Of a DNA stretch of 64,000 bases, positions 1 through 9,527 are shown piece after piece. Position numbers and translations under genes: made by a program. Source of the DNA: Entamoeba histolytica HM-1:IMSS. Lineage: Eukaryota > Evosea > Mastigamoebida > Endamoebidae. How positions within the stretch are numbered: the first letter of the stretch is position 1; the number at the start of each line of letters is the position of its first letter. The stretch is from contig NW_001914879.1 in the NCBI RefSeq assembly GCF_000208925.1, positions 7,818 to 71,817 on the forward strand, given 5' to 3'. The notes below the pieces were generated by a model. The model was not told the DNA's origin. It saw nothing but the letters and a program-made list of their open reading frames with translations, and ran no database searches.

Positions 1-846
1 ATACTCAACACTTTGTAAAGACAAGATAGCAATAGTAGAACACATCTTACTATCTTGTATTGGTAATAAAAAATCACAAATGAAAAAACATGACAATATT
101 GGCATAATAATATTGATTAATAAGAAAATATATAGGAAACAAACAATATAAAAAATATAATATGAAACAATGTTCCAATATAAAGACATTACTATGATAT
201 TGAACAAATAAATAATGCCTAAAAATGTTGGACAATATCATAAAATATCATATATATGTATTAGATAAAAAGAATAAAATTGATCTATTATTTGATATGA
301 TTATTGTTGAATATCATAATTTTAATGGAGTGTATTTGAAGAAAAGAAATATGTACAATGAATTAATGAATGTGTTAATGAAAATAGAGAAAATAAAATA
401 TGACAAAATAAATCCAATAGTAATTTCAAATAATTGAATAATAAACACAGAATTTATTGGATTAAATAAATAAAGAAATAAAAACTAAGGTTAACATTAT
501 TAAAGAAATTAAAAACCTTGTAATAAGAAACATGATGGGTGTCATAGAATACCGCTGAGAACACAATTAAAAATACTCTGTAGAGCTATTAGAAGACAAA
601 GTGACAGTATTGGTCTCATCCAATAAAGGAACAATAAAAGTTAGTTCTATTAATACTTAATTAATTGTTGGTTATAATAATTTTTTATGAATAAAAGAAG
701 CTATAAGAATTGTAAATTCAGAAAAAATTTAACTTTAGTTATTAAAATAAAATATACTTGAATTTATAACACACACGATAGTTCAGTTTGTTCCAATTTA
801 TGAAGTAAAACTTAATTTAAATTATGAGGATATTAAGACATATAAT
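1..846. other. AT-rich stretch with a possible decayed gene
   Basis: No convincing intact gene. A 70-codon ORF at 225-437 on the + strand is Ile/Lys/Asn-rich and could be chance. Around 490-660 the + strand reads like broken coding sequence: short peptide-like stretches around MMGVIEYR and VELLEDKVTVLVSSNKG lie in different frames, separated by stops. The base composition at 530-650 is slightly richer in G and C than its surroundings. A short hairpin (TATTGG / CCAATA) sits near 610-630. I infer a gene relic; no family is recognised. Confidence 0.25.
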
Positions 847-1344
847 TTAACATGTATTTTCTGTGATATTTACTCCTAAAAGAGAACATAACCTCTCTGT
901 TTGAGAGAGAGCAGTTTCAAATAATTCAGTTGAAACACCATGATCATCTATTTGTAAGTTAGGTTGTTTCACGGTAATAAAATCATCTGCTTTCACAATA
1001 TTGTATTTCTGTAGTTTTGTTATTTCTTGACCAATAACTCTATCACACTCATCACAATATTGTTGTAATTCTAAATCCATCATTTCAATAATTTGTTCTG
1101 GAATAACTGGTGGTAATCCTTGTGAACAACATCTATCAACCGCTTCATTTAAATGTTTTTTTGTAATTTCTATTTGTTCTTTTAATTGTTCTATCGCATG
1201 GTCAAAATCAGAATTGAATTGGTTATAAGTATCTTCTATCTTTTTAGCTAATTAAATGAGTTTTTGTAAGTTTATATATTACGACTTATTTATCAAACTA
1301 TAATCCAAAATCATTTTGTCAATGACTTGTTCTTCAATTGACAT
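847..1344 (-). CDS. Hypothetical coiled-coil protein, two exons
   Basis: On the minus strand an ATG at 1344 opens a 46-nt exon (MSIEEQVIDKMILDY) that joins exon 2 (1247-847) after a 51-nt intron at 1298-1248. The intron starts GTTTGA and ends TAG, close to the Entamoeba consensus, and the joined frame is open, giving about 148 aa. Residues about 15-60 are rich in Glu, Lys and Gln with heptad-like spacing, so a coiled coil is likely. The C-terminal half has scattered Cys and ends in NITENTC. There is no signal peptide or membrane segment. I do not recognise the family. A simple ORF scan sees only the last 78 codons. The exon structure is inferred from splice motifs and frame. Confidence 0.6.
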
Positions 1345-1780
1345 GGTGTTTTTTATTTTTTTTTTAATTTTTTTTCTTGAGTTTTTGTATTTTTTATGTT
1401 TTATAATTCATTGTAATAAAGTCAAACATAATGATGAATTTCACCTCTGATAAGTGTCTGGCTCAAAAAAGTAAATATATAAAAACTAACTTATAAGACT
1501 AAACCCAAGGCAAAACAAAATAATTAACAATATATAAAAAATACCCATTCCAATAATATCAACGTGGAACCTCGTCATATCGTTTCAAATGATTTAAAAT
1601 CTTTTCTTCTGGTTTTGATAGTTAAATTAACTAAAGCGAATTAGTTTTGAAAAAAGAAAAAAAGGTTGTTTGTGTTTTTGGGTAGGAGAATAATAAGAAA
1701 TTAATAAAAAATAAGAATGACTAAACTAAAGGAAAAAAAAAGGAAAACAGTTGAAATGCACTGACGTTGGTATTTTAAAG
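1345..1780. other. Intergenic, no gene seen
   Basis: AT-rich spacer between the divergent coiled-coil gene and the LIM gene. It contains isolated ATGATGA and CTGA strings near 1431 and 1447, but without a terminal stem or usable spacing, so I do not call a snoRNA here. Confidence 0.4.
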
Positions 1781-1810
1781 ATTATATATATAAAAAGAAC
1801 TGAGAACTTT
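1781..1810 (+). promoter_or_regulatory. Putative core promoter of the LIM gene
   Basis: A TATATATATAAAA run at about 1783-1795 is followed by two GAAC motifs (about 1797-1800 and 1804-1807), 25-35 nt before the ATG at 1833. TATA-like plus GAAC elements are the known core promoter parts in Entamoeba. The assignment is by motif and position only. Confidence 0.5.
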
Positions 1811-1832
1811 TTGTATTTAATTAGATTAAGAA

Positions 1833-2186
1833 ATGTCTGACGATGTATGCTATGTATGCAAAAAACCATTTGCAGATGATGAAGATCCAATTGAAATTAT
1901 GAAAGGAAAATATCTTGTTCATGAAGATTGTTTTGTATGTGCTGAATGTGGAGAACCATTAGAAAAATATTTTATGAAAGACAAAAAATTAATGTGTAAA
2001 ACCTGTGCTTGTCCAAAATGTAAAGTTTGTGGAGAAGCAATTGAAGGAAAGATTGTCCGTGTTGAAGAAGACAGATATCATCCAGATTGTTTCAAATGTC
2101 CAGAATGTGGTAATGTTATTGGAACTAATGACTACAAAATTAGAGATGGTAAAGTATTGTGTATGGCTTGTGCTGATAAACAATAA
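1833..2186 (+). CDS. Two-LIM-domain protein
   Basis: A 117-aa protein made almost entirely of two LIM zinc-binding domains. LIM1 has the ligand series C6, C9, H30, C33, C36, C39, C55, C58. LIM2 starts at C63/C66, continues with H83/C86, C89/C92 and ends with a CMAC pair near residues 110-113. LIM domains are protein-protein interaction modules, often linked to actin or membrane scaffolds; E. histolytica has small EhLim proteins of this size that associate with membrane and cytoskeleton (family knowledge). There is no catalytic domain. The ATG lies just downstream of a TATA/GAAC promoter. Confidence in the domain call is very high; the cellular role is inferred. Confidence 0.95.
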   Translation: MSDDVCYVCKKPFADDEDPIEIMKGKYLVHEDCFVCAECGEPLEKYFMKDKKLMCKTCACPKCKVCGEAIEGKIVRVEEDRYHPDCFKCPECGNVIGTNDYKIRDGKVLCMACADKQ

Positions 2187-2359
2187 ATAATACTTCAGTT
2201 TTTTCTTATTTATTTTGATTATTTTAATTTTAAAATGTACATAAAGACTTGTAAGATTGAAACTTTTAATCTTTTGAAAATAAGATTTGAGAATATTAGT
2301 TGAAAAGCCAACTATTCAAAAGGTTTGTTGTTAATAAAAAAAATAAGACGTTGTGAGAT

Positions 2360-3289
2360 ATGGCATTTCATGTTTGTCATCGAATCACATTTCCTAAAAA
2401 TGTAATCTCTATTCAAGAATGTCCAATTAATTCATCTTTGATTGCATTTCAATCTAATTCTAATGTTGTTTATTTATTAAATAGTAAAACAATGAAAGAA
2501 ATTGCTTGGATTGATTCACATAAATCATCAATTGTTTCTTCTTGTTGGGAAAATGACAATATATTCATTTCTTTTGAAGATGGCGCTTTGTTACATTATA
2601 TTATGACTGCAAAAAATTCAGAAATATTTGCATTTATGAAAACACCTGTTCATAACTTATGTTTTTATAAGAATAAATTGTATGGGGTGATACCTTCTCC
2701 TACTAAATCCTCTATTATTCAGATTAACTCGATTTCTAAACAACCCCCTATTTTCACAACAAAAGAGATGATTACATCTATGGTTATTTCAAATGACTGT
2801 ATAGTTATTTCTCTTAGAAAATCTCTTATAACACTTAATCTTCAAGGTAAAGTGTTAAACAAATATTCTTTTGATAAGAATCCATTAACATTGGTTGCTC
2901 AGTGTTGCAATTTTGAAAGAAAGTATGTACATCCTTATTCTCATATTAAAGAAACTAATATTGTCTCAGCCTTTTCTACTTCTGGAGATGTTTATTTTAT
3001 TGAAGTGATAAACCATAGTCAATTGCGTTTTATGAAAAAATGTACATTGTCTAATCAATTTATTCAATCTATTGCAATTGACCCATATTCTTCTTCCTGG
3101 GACCGTCTTAACTTTTGTGTTGCTTTTGGAAATAAATGTTTGTCTTGTTCAACTTCTACTTTTGATACAGAAGAAGTCATTACAACTGAAAATCCACCAA
3201 TTATTTCTCTTCTTTTTACCACGAAGAGCAGACTTTATATCTCTTCTCATTCTGGAGAAGTTATTGTAGGAGAGTGGGTTGAAAATTAA
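2360..3289 (+). CDS. WD40-like beta-propeller protein
   Basis: A 309-aa protein without signal peptide or membrane segment. It is built of roughly 40-residue units of beta-strand character with degenerate WD40 features (for example IAWIDSHKSSIVSSCW near residues 48-63 and SHSGEVIVGEWVEN at the C-terminus). The predicted fold is one 6-7-bladed propeller, typical of scaffold or adaptor subunits. Partners cannot be deduced. It starts 170 nt after the LIM gene and ends 45 nt before the SET gene, all on the + strand. It is probably a real conserved protein; the specific function is unknown. Confidence 0.75.
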   Translation: MAFHVCHRITFPKNVISIQECPINSSLIAFQSNSNVVYLLNSKTMKEIAWIDSHKSSIVSSCWENDNIFISFEDGALLHYIMTAKNSEIFAFMKTPVHNLCFYKNKLYGVIPSPTKSSIIQINSISKQPPIFTTKEMITSMVISNDCIVISLRKSLITLNLQGKVLNKYSFDKNPLTLVAQCCNFERKYVHPYSHIKETNIVSAFSTSGDVYFIEVINHSQLRFMKKCTLSNQFIQSIAIDPYSSSWDRLNFCVAFGNKCLSCSTSTFDTEEVITTENPPIISLLFTTKSRLYISSHSGEVIVGEWVEN

Positions 3290-3334
3290 AAGTAATCTTA
3301 TTTATTTATTAGTTTTATAAATTGTCCTATATTT

Positions 3335-4702
3335 ATGACTCTGAAAAGAAAAAGGAACAAAAAAAAAATAAAATATTATAACAGGATGGATTTTTCGTTA
3401 AAATATCCAGAAATTGGTGATGAATTTGACCCAAGGTATCATGTTTTAATTCCATCAAAACAGGATGTTCAAGACCGTAGTGATAACCCTCATTGGAATT
3501 CATATGAAGAAATATTTCGTGACAACTTTCCTGTGAGAAAATTTGAAGTTCAAGAAATTCCAGGAAAGGGAAGAGGATTAATTTGTACTGATAAAATTTA
3601 TCAAGGAGAAATGGTTTTCAAGGAGAAGGCTTCAGTATTTTATGAAGGTCCAGAAGAAGATGATGACATGAAGGACTCAACATATTATATGGTTAAAAGT
3701 ATTTATTTTGGAACAGCGTTTTGTACTGTCCCATTAGCAATCCAACTTGGGCAAAATCCTGATCGAGTAGAAGAATTTAATGAACATGTTGATTTTATTT
3801 ATCAAGATTTGTTAAAAGATGACCTTCTTGAATATCCAGTTAAACGTGAGGATATAGCTAAAATTGTTAATGGAATTCATACAAATTCTTTTGCATTAGA
3901 TTTTCTTGATGGATATGCATTATTTATGGCATGTAGTTTATGTAATCATTCATGTAGAGAAAATATGGGGTGGCACACTGTTGGAGATACAATGTATTGG
4001 ACTGCATTACAAGATATTGAAATTGGGACTGAATTAACAATCTCTTATACCTTTCCTTCTATTCTTCCTCATAGATTAAAATATTTTAAAGAGAATTACG
4101 GATTTTTTTGTGACTGTCCACTTTGTAGTGGACCAAGTGATCCATGGAGAGCATTTAAATGTAATTGTGGAGGAAGAATTTATCAAGAGCCTAATGGATG
4201 GATTTGTCATCAATGTCATAAAATATGTACCCAAGAAGAAATTAATGAGTTTATTAATGAAGAGACAGCTTTCAAGAAATTAAAAAAGTCAAAGAGGATT
4301 CAACATTTCTATAATAAAACAAGAAAAATGGATAATTCACACATTTATATGTTTAAAACATTAAGAAGTTTTGTCTTTGATGAGAAATGTCCAAACCCAT
4401 TGATATTATTTGAAGATTGTCTTGTTCCAATTGCAAAATATCAAAGTTCATTATGTCATAGCAGATTATATTCTGCAATTCTTGAACAGTTTGGGGTTGC
4501 TCTATTAAAATATGCGAAAAAATATCCTTTTCAAAGCCAATTCTGCCAGGACAAAGCCAAGAAAATGTTTAAAACAGCATATGATTATCGTTGTTCATTA
4601 GGTATGGGAATTACTGGGTATGCAGCACAAGAATATATTGAATGTCTTGAATTGTTTGATGAACATAAATTAGAAAAATATACTGAATATGTTGAGTATT
4701 AA
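3335..4702 (+). CDS. SET-domain (SMYD-like) methyltransferase
   Basis: A 455-aa protein with a SET domain across about residues 60-265. Visible motifs are GKGRGLICTDKI (SET start), the hallmark box CNHSCREN, GTELTISYTF (catalytic Tyr region) and a post-SET cysteine group FFCDCPLC, the arrangement seen in SMYD and SET-domain protein lysine methyltransferases. A second Cys cluster (FKCNCGG and ICHQCHK) probably binds zinc. No MYND insertion is visible between the SET halves, so it is SMYD-like rather than a canonical SMYD. The C-terminal third is helical. The start is uncertain: the ATG at 3335 adds 17 very basic residues, and the ATG at 3386 (MDFSLKYPEIG) is an equally good start. The substrate is unknown. 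Confidence 0.88.
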   Translation: MTLKRKRNKKKIKYYNRMDFSLKYPEIGDEFDPRYHVLIPSKQDVQDRSDNPHWNSYEEIFRDNFPVRKFEVQEIPGKGRGLICTDKIYQGEMVFKEKASVFYEGPEEDDDMKDSTYYMVKSIYFGTAFCTVPLAIQLGQNPDRVEEFNEHVDFIYQDLLKDDLLEYPVKREDIAKIVNGIHTNSFALDFLDGYALFMACSLCNHSCRENMGWHTVGDTMYWTALQDIEIGTELTISYTFPSILPHRLKYFKENYGFFCDCPLCSGPSDPWRAFKCNCGGRIYQEPNGWICHQCHKICTQEEINEFINEETAFKKLKKSKRIQHFYNKTRKMDNSHIYMFKTLRSFVFDEKCPNPLILFEDCLVPIAKYQSSLCHSRLYSAILEQFGVALLKYAKKYPFQSQFCQDKAKKMFKTAYDYRCSLGMGITGYAAQEYIECLELFDEHKLEKYTEYVEY

Positions 4703-5591
4703 CAATAAAAGAAAATGTTCTTGTTGTGTTATTTCTTTTAAGTTCATTGGAAACTTTTTTTGTTAATTTTAATTGAAAAAGTCAAAAGTGAATTGCTTTT
4801 TTTATATTAATTAAAAGAAATCGAATTTTTGTTAAAAAAAGTTATTTCATAAATAAATTCTTGTATTTTCTTTATCTTATAAAAGCATTTATTTTTGTAT
4901 TTAACAAAATTGTTTGAATAAATAGACAGTGTTGTCAAAAATTTTCAAAAATTCAGTAATGTCGTTTTCTGTTAAAATAACTCCAACAAAAAGTCATATA
5001 ACTTAAACCCATACAACAAAAAAAAAAGAATTTCATAATTTAACAAATTATCTCGTGAAATCTATATTTAGTAATAATTAAATAATCAATACAAAGAATT
5101 ATAATAGTTCAATTGTTCATGAGTCTAAATAGAATAGAAAAACTGAAAATGTTTGTTCAATTTAAAAGTATTAAGAGAATAATACTTTTAAAATAACTTT
5201 TGAAAATATAACTTTCTTTTTTTTTTAACTACAAATACTCCCCCAATTTTTTTCGTTTATAACTTACAGAAATAAATATAAAATTAAAATTATTTCTACA
5301 AGTAGTTTTAATTATTTTAATCGTTATTTTTCTTTTTTTGTGAGGTTTTGTAGACCCCTTCTATTAAAGTGACAAATCACTCTCCAAAAAATTATTGAGT
5401 TAAAAAAAATGTTAGTTATAGATTGAAAAAAAGATAATTCAAAAACAATAAGTTCAAATAGAATTTTTATTTTTAATTATTCTAATAAAAAAGTAATTTT
5501 TCTTTTCAAAGTATTTTTAAACCTTATTTCTATTTTGTAAGTGATTATTTTAAATCTTCAAAAGAATCTTTATTTACTATCGGACTCATAG
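4703..5591. other. Intergenic, no gene seen
   Basis: About 890 bases of very AT-rich DNA with many homopolymer A and T tracts. A slightly GC-richer patch near 5340-5390 has no recognisable RNA gene. No ORF of convincing composition was found. Confidence 0.5.
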
Positions 5592-6170
5592 ATGCAGATG
5601 GCGTCAAGTTATTCACCAAGAAGCCAATTTGAGAAAACAAGAAATTATATGGCTTGCCAACAAGCTATACTCATTGGCTTACTTAATGAAGAGTTCAAAG
5701 TAACTATTCAAAAGCCAGTTAAAAAGGCTTCTGTTACACAACAATATTTAAATATTAGATTAATTCAAAGAAAAAATGATGTTATAGAAATAGATCATTT
5801 TGTAGAAGAACGATGTGCTGAAAGAAAAGAACATGACATTAATTCTGGTGTATCTATAAGTGCAGCAAAACAAAGGGTAGGAAAAAATAAAATTACAGAG
5901 CTAAATTTATTATTAATTGATATTCTTAATATGTTAGGGTACACCTTCACAACAACTACATCAGAAGGGAAAAATGGTGCAATGAAAAATGAAAGTATTA
6001 AAAGTGTTTATAGAAATGGGAAATATTTATGTGGTAAAGAGGGTATTGTTAATATTGGAAAAAAAATAAATAAATATCTTTGTGAATTAATTGAAAAAAA
6101 TAATGAAATTACAATTGATTATAATGATATTTCCTTAAGAGAATATATCAATAGTTTGGTATCTTTATAG
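5592..6170 (+). CDS. Hypothetical protein
   Basis: A 192-aa soluble protein with no signal peptide or membrane segment. An internal Met at codon 3 (5598) is an alternative start. The central region contains AAKQRVGKNKITELNLLLID followed by a Gly/Lys-rich loop (TTSEGKNGAMKNESIKS), so a small alpha/beta domain is possible. Codon use is more balanced than the flanking DNA and the frame is clean, which supports a real gene. I do not recognise the family; it may be Entamoeba-specific. Confidence 0.65.
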   Translation: MQMASSYSPRSQFEKTRNYMACQQAILIGLLNEEFKVTIQKPVKKASVTQQYLNIRLIQRKNDVIEIDHFVEERCAERKEHDINSGVSISAAKQRVGKNKITELNLLLIDILNMLGYTFTTTTSEGKNGAMKNESIKSVYRNGKYLCGKEGIVNIGKKINKYLCELIEKNNEITIDYNDISLREYINSLVSL

Positions 6171-6895
6171 TGTTAATTTACATTTATAAAATTATTTTCT
6201 TTTTAATTTATATTTTTCTTTTATTTAAGATTTGAAAGTCACAAGTAAGAAACACTTCACATAACATTGAGTCACCTTATTATTGTTTGATTATGATATT
6301 TCTATTTGTTAGAAAAAATCTTATTCAATGTTTCAAGAATATCAATGGTTATTAATTATTATAATAGAATATCATTTATTATAATAGAAGAATAAGTAAT
6401 TGTAAGGGTGATAGTGTTATCCACTTGTTAGGATGTAAGTATAATTAATATTATGTGATATTGACAAAGAAAATAGACATGCATATTGTTGTTTAGACTA
6501 ACAGAAAATTAGTCATCATAATATAGTGATAGTAGTATGTTCTCTCATTATAAAATAAGAAAATAAAGAAAGGTAATTTTTAATACATATTACAACCAGT
6601 TGTTAGTTATTTAAATGAAGAATAATAAAATAGATGAAATTTGAAAAGGTTTTAAGTTTAATCTAAATAAAGGAATGAAGAAAGGGTTTTCTTACTTCTC
6701 AATAATGAAAAACTAAAGAATAAATGAATAGTTGGTGGATAAACATTCTTAAAACACAATAATGTGATTAATCTCTGATAAACAAAGAATAATAGAAAAT
6801 AAATTTAATAACACTTAATTAATTACTTTTTATTTATATGATTCTTTTTCTTTTACAATTTACTTTTATTTAATCTTTTATTTCAGTTAGTTGAA
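6171..6895. other. Intergenic, no gene seen
   Basis: About 725 bases, AT-rich, with imperfect repeats of ATAATAGAATATCATTTATT type near 6355-6395. I found no ORF, RNA gene or LINE-like peptide in it. Confidence 0.4.
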
Positions 6896-7528
6896 ATGAG
6901 TAATGTTTTTTCATCTTCTTTACAGGAAAAATTAAAAGCATTATCATTAAGTGTTAGTAAAATTAAATTGTCAAATGATCAAAAAAATGTTAGAGGAACA
7001 AGTAACAGTGAAAACCAATCTTTAAAGAGAAGATATAAAGAAGATCAAAATGAAGATAAACAACACCAAAAAGAAACAACACTAAAAAATAATTTCAACT
7101 TAGAAGAAATAAAAAAACAATGCTCAACTATCCTTAAAAAAGAATCAATTAATATTCTCTTTGATTCTCTAATTAATTCTTTAGTACAATTCAATGAAAC
7201 CCTATTAGACATAAATGAAGGAATTATCATTAATATTACAAATAATCATATTCACTTTGGCTATCTAATTAAAAAAATCAAAGAAATATATCAAATCAAG
7301 TCATTACTTATTATTAAAGATAATAAAATAACTCAAATTAGTTTAAAAGAGGGTCAAACAGATCATATTATTTTATCATCTTCACAACCAATTCTCTATT
7401 CAACACAAACAAGTTCTCTACTTTTAAATGGAATATCTTCTATTAACAAAAAGATGATAGAAACTTATTTAATAAAAGATGAATTAAAACCATCATTTAC
7501 ATTAAAACAAGTTCTTATGATAAAATAA
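6896..7528 (+). CDS. Hypothetical protein with basic disordered N-terminus
   Basis: A 210-aa protein. Residues 1-65 are Ser/Lys/Gln/Asn-rich and probably disordered (KRRYKEDQNEDKQHQKET). Residues 66-210 alternate hydrophobic and charged residues like a small folded domain (NILFDSLINSLVQFNETLLD, then short strands such as SLLIIKDNKITQISL). There is no signal peptide. The position is normal for an Entamoeba gene, convergent with the eL21 gene and with only 125 bases between stops. No family is recognised. Confidence 0.65.
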   Translation: MSNVFSSSLQEKLKALSLSVSKIKLSNDQKNVRGTSNSENQSLKRRYKEDQNEDKQHQKETTLKNNFNLEEIKKQCSTILKKESINILFDSLINSLVQFNETLLDINEGIIINITNNHIHFGYLIKKIKEIYQIKSLLIIKDNKITQISLKEGQTDHIILSSSQPILYSTQTSSLLLNGISSINKKMIETYLIKDELKPSFTLKQVLMIK

Positions 7529-7653
7529 AAATTTAAGAAGTTATTAATAAACATACCTCTTTTTATGTTTTCTTTTTTCTTAATAAACATTAATCAAAGA
7601 AATAAAAATTATAAAGTCATTAACCAAAAAATTTAATAGCAACCATACCGAAT

Positions 7654-8154
7654 TTAATAAAGTTCTTCGAATTTAAGTGGAGCAACAGTAGTGAACTTAA
7701 TATCAGCACCTTTAATAAGTTCAGCTGGTCTTGGTTGTTTTGGAAGTCTCTTAGCTGGTAATGGAAGAAGTGGTTTTCCTTCTTTCTTTAATTGAATGTT
7801 TTGCTTTCTAATGGCAGCAACAGCAGCCTTTCTTTCAAGGAAGTCTTTTTGGCATCCAGATGGTCTGATATGTTCTGGGCTAATGTGAAGTCTTTTAACT
7901 ACAATTCTATTATTGACTTTCTTATTTACCATAACTCCAATGGCATGTGGATTAACATTCCAAACACGTCCAGTCTTTCCATGGAAAGCTTTGTATGGAA
8001 GACCATGTTGAATAGATGAATTACAGAGGATTGTTACATAATCACCAACTTTATATGTGTGAAGAATGGTTGAAGTGTTTGAGAGTCCATGTCCTCTGAA
8101 TGGTCTCTTAAATAATTTTCTGGTTCTTCTATTTCTACCGTTAGATAATGGCAT
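7654..8154 (-). CDS. RPL21: 60S ribosomal protein L21 (eL21)
   Basis: A 166-aa protein matching eukaryotic/archaeal L21e. It has a basic N-terminus (NGRNRRTRKLFKRPFRGHG), the signature YKVGDYVTI, then HGLPYKAFHGKTGRVWNV and a HISPEHIRPSGC segment, in the usual order and at the usual length. It is a structural component of the cytosolic large subunit. GC content and codon use are higher than in neighbouring genes, as expected for a highly expressed gene. The start is fixed by the conserved N-terminus and two GAAC motifs lie just upstream. The ORF that runs antisense inside it is a shadow. Confidence 0.97.
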   Translation of the reverse strand: MPLSNGRNRRTRKLFKRPFRGHGLSNTSTILHTYKVGDYVTILCNSSIQHGLPYKAFHGKTGRVWNVNPHAIGVMVNKKVNNRIVVKRLHISPEHIRPSGCQKDFLERKAAVAAIRKQNIQLKKEGKPLLPLPAKRLPKQPRPAELIKGADIKFTTVAPLKFEELY

Positions 8155-8184
8155 GGTTAACTAAACACCCAGTGACAGGGTTTT

Positions 8185-8206
8185 TTGAGTTCTCAAGGGT
8201 TCAAGT
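8185..8206 (-). promoter_or_regulatory. GAAC elements upstream of the eL21 gene
   Basis: On the minus strand two GAAC tetramers (8202-8199 and 8192-8189) sit 35-48 nt before the eL21 ATG. GAAC is a known Entamoeba core promoter element. Motif-based call only. Confidence 0.4.
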
Positions 8207-8353
8207 TACTAGTTTATTAATAGTTTATTATAGTTAATGTTTAGTTTCTTGGGTTTTTTTTTGGTAATTTTAGTATTTAGTATATTTTAATTATTATTTT
8301 ATTAGTTATTATAAAAAAAGACAGAATTCATGTAATAAAAAACAAAAAAAAAA

Positions 8354-9435
8354 TCAATCATTTTCTGATTCATTAAAAGCATTAATAATAGATTGTTTGT
8401 AATGACTAAACATATCTGAAGAAATGTAAAATGTTTTATTAAATCGAGTAATATATTTCTTACAACAAGTATCAAAATTAATTTCTCCATTAGTATTTAA
8501 TTTTAATTCATTTGAGTTGAGATGAGGTTGAGTATTAAAGAATGGTTGATTATAAGAAGCAATGATATCATCAATTGGGAATTCCACTATAAGAACAATT
8601 AATACAGAAAGTATTTTCTAAGTAATCAGTTATTAGTCAGTTATTAATCAATTCAATATAAATATTAAAGCAAACTTTAAATAATTGAACTATCATTAAT
8701 ACAAAAGTAAAATATAAATAATAAATAATTGATGTTGGTAATAAAAAGACTAATAAAGCAAAGAGAATTGTACCTAATAAGAAATTGTCTTGTTCATAAA
8801 CTAATGTATCAACTCTTTTACGTAAAGGATTATATTTTGTTCCCATAAATAATCTAAACAAAGAAACTATTAAAGACAGATGAGTTTGTTCCAACCCACT
8901 AAAAAATACTGATAATAACTCTATTGGTAAAAAAATTAATACCAAAGTGTCATTAAAAAAAGAAAGAATTCCTGTTATTCCTGTTATAAGAGATGCAAAT
9001 GTAATAATTTTAAATATATAAAATGAAGGTAAAACAATAAATATTAAACAACCTAATAGTTATTTCTTTTTTTTTTTACTATTTAAATTTATTTAACAAA
9101 CTTCTCCAAAAATGAAGGAAGAATAATGATAATGATGATAAGAAATAGTTAAAGTTAATATTAAATTTAAATCCACCAGGATTAGTTATAAACCATTTAA
9201 CACTATGTTCTATAAAATTAATTAAACGAAATAATAATGGAAATACATATGAAAATATATCTACTTTATACAATATTATAAATAAACTTATTCCTAATAA
9301 ATGATCAACAATAACTGCAATTGTATTTTGCATATGTTTACTTAATTTTTTATTCTTAATATCTTCAAAAAATTGTTTTCTTGATTTAATAAAATGATTA
9401 TTCCATTGACTAAGTTTGAGTTGGTTCCAAAGCAT
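8354..9435 (-). CDS. PIGQ: PIG-Q / Gpi1, GPI-GlcNAc transferase subunit, three exons
   Basis: Three minus-strand exons join in frame: 9435-9102, 9052-8676 and 8617-8354, with introns of 49 nt (GTTTGT...TAG) and 58 nt (GTTTGC...TTAG). The product is about 324 aa. Exon 1 carries VDHLLGI and the WFITNPGGFKFNINFN block; exon 2 carries MGTKYNPLRKRVDTLVYEQD followed by LGTILFALLVFLLPT. Both blocks are diagnostic of Gpi1/PIG-Q, a multi-pass ER subunit of the complex that transfers GlcNAc to phosphatidylinositol in the first step of GPI-anchor synthesis. Exon 3 continues a hydrophobic helix into EFPIDDIIASYNQPFF. An earlier-placed 3' splice site (TATAG) was rejected because it breaks the frame. Family call strong; exact borders inferred. 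Confidence 0.88.
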
Positions 9436-9504
9436 ATCTCGGATATTAATTTCTTCTCAGTTTTTTTTTTCTTTCATTTAATAACACAACCCTCTTTTCT
9501 TAAA

Positions 9505-9527
9505 AACACAATTTTCAAATAAAAAAA
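9505..9527. repeat. Target-site duplication, LINE 3' side
   Basis: The sequence AACACAATTTTCAAAT followed by seven A is repeated exactly at 12705-12727. The two copies bracket the LINE, as expected for target-primed reverse transcription. This copy is followed by six more A residues. The 23-bp length and T-rich target (minus strand) fit EhLINE/SINE insertions. Confidence 0.85.

Noticed and set aside
530..570. snoRNA-like ATGATGG...CTGA
   Set aside because: Spacing is about 15 bases and there is no stem; it is better explained as a decayed coding segment.
1425..1460. C/D snoRNA from ATGATGA and CTGA
   Set aside because: The boxes are only about 10 bases apart, and there is no terminal stem.
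7045..7230. Minus-strand ORF inside the 6896-7528 gene
   Set aside because: It is a shadow frame of the sense gene with no independent support.
8618..8645. Stop of the second PIG-Q ORF as the real C-terminus
   Set aside because: Splicing at GTTTGC / TTAG removes it and continues a hydrophobic helix in frame; stopping there would truncate the conserved end.
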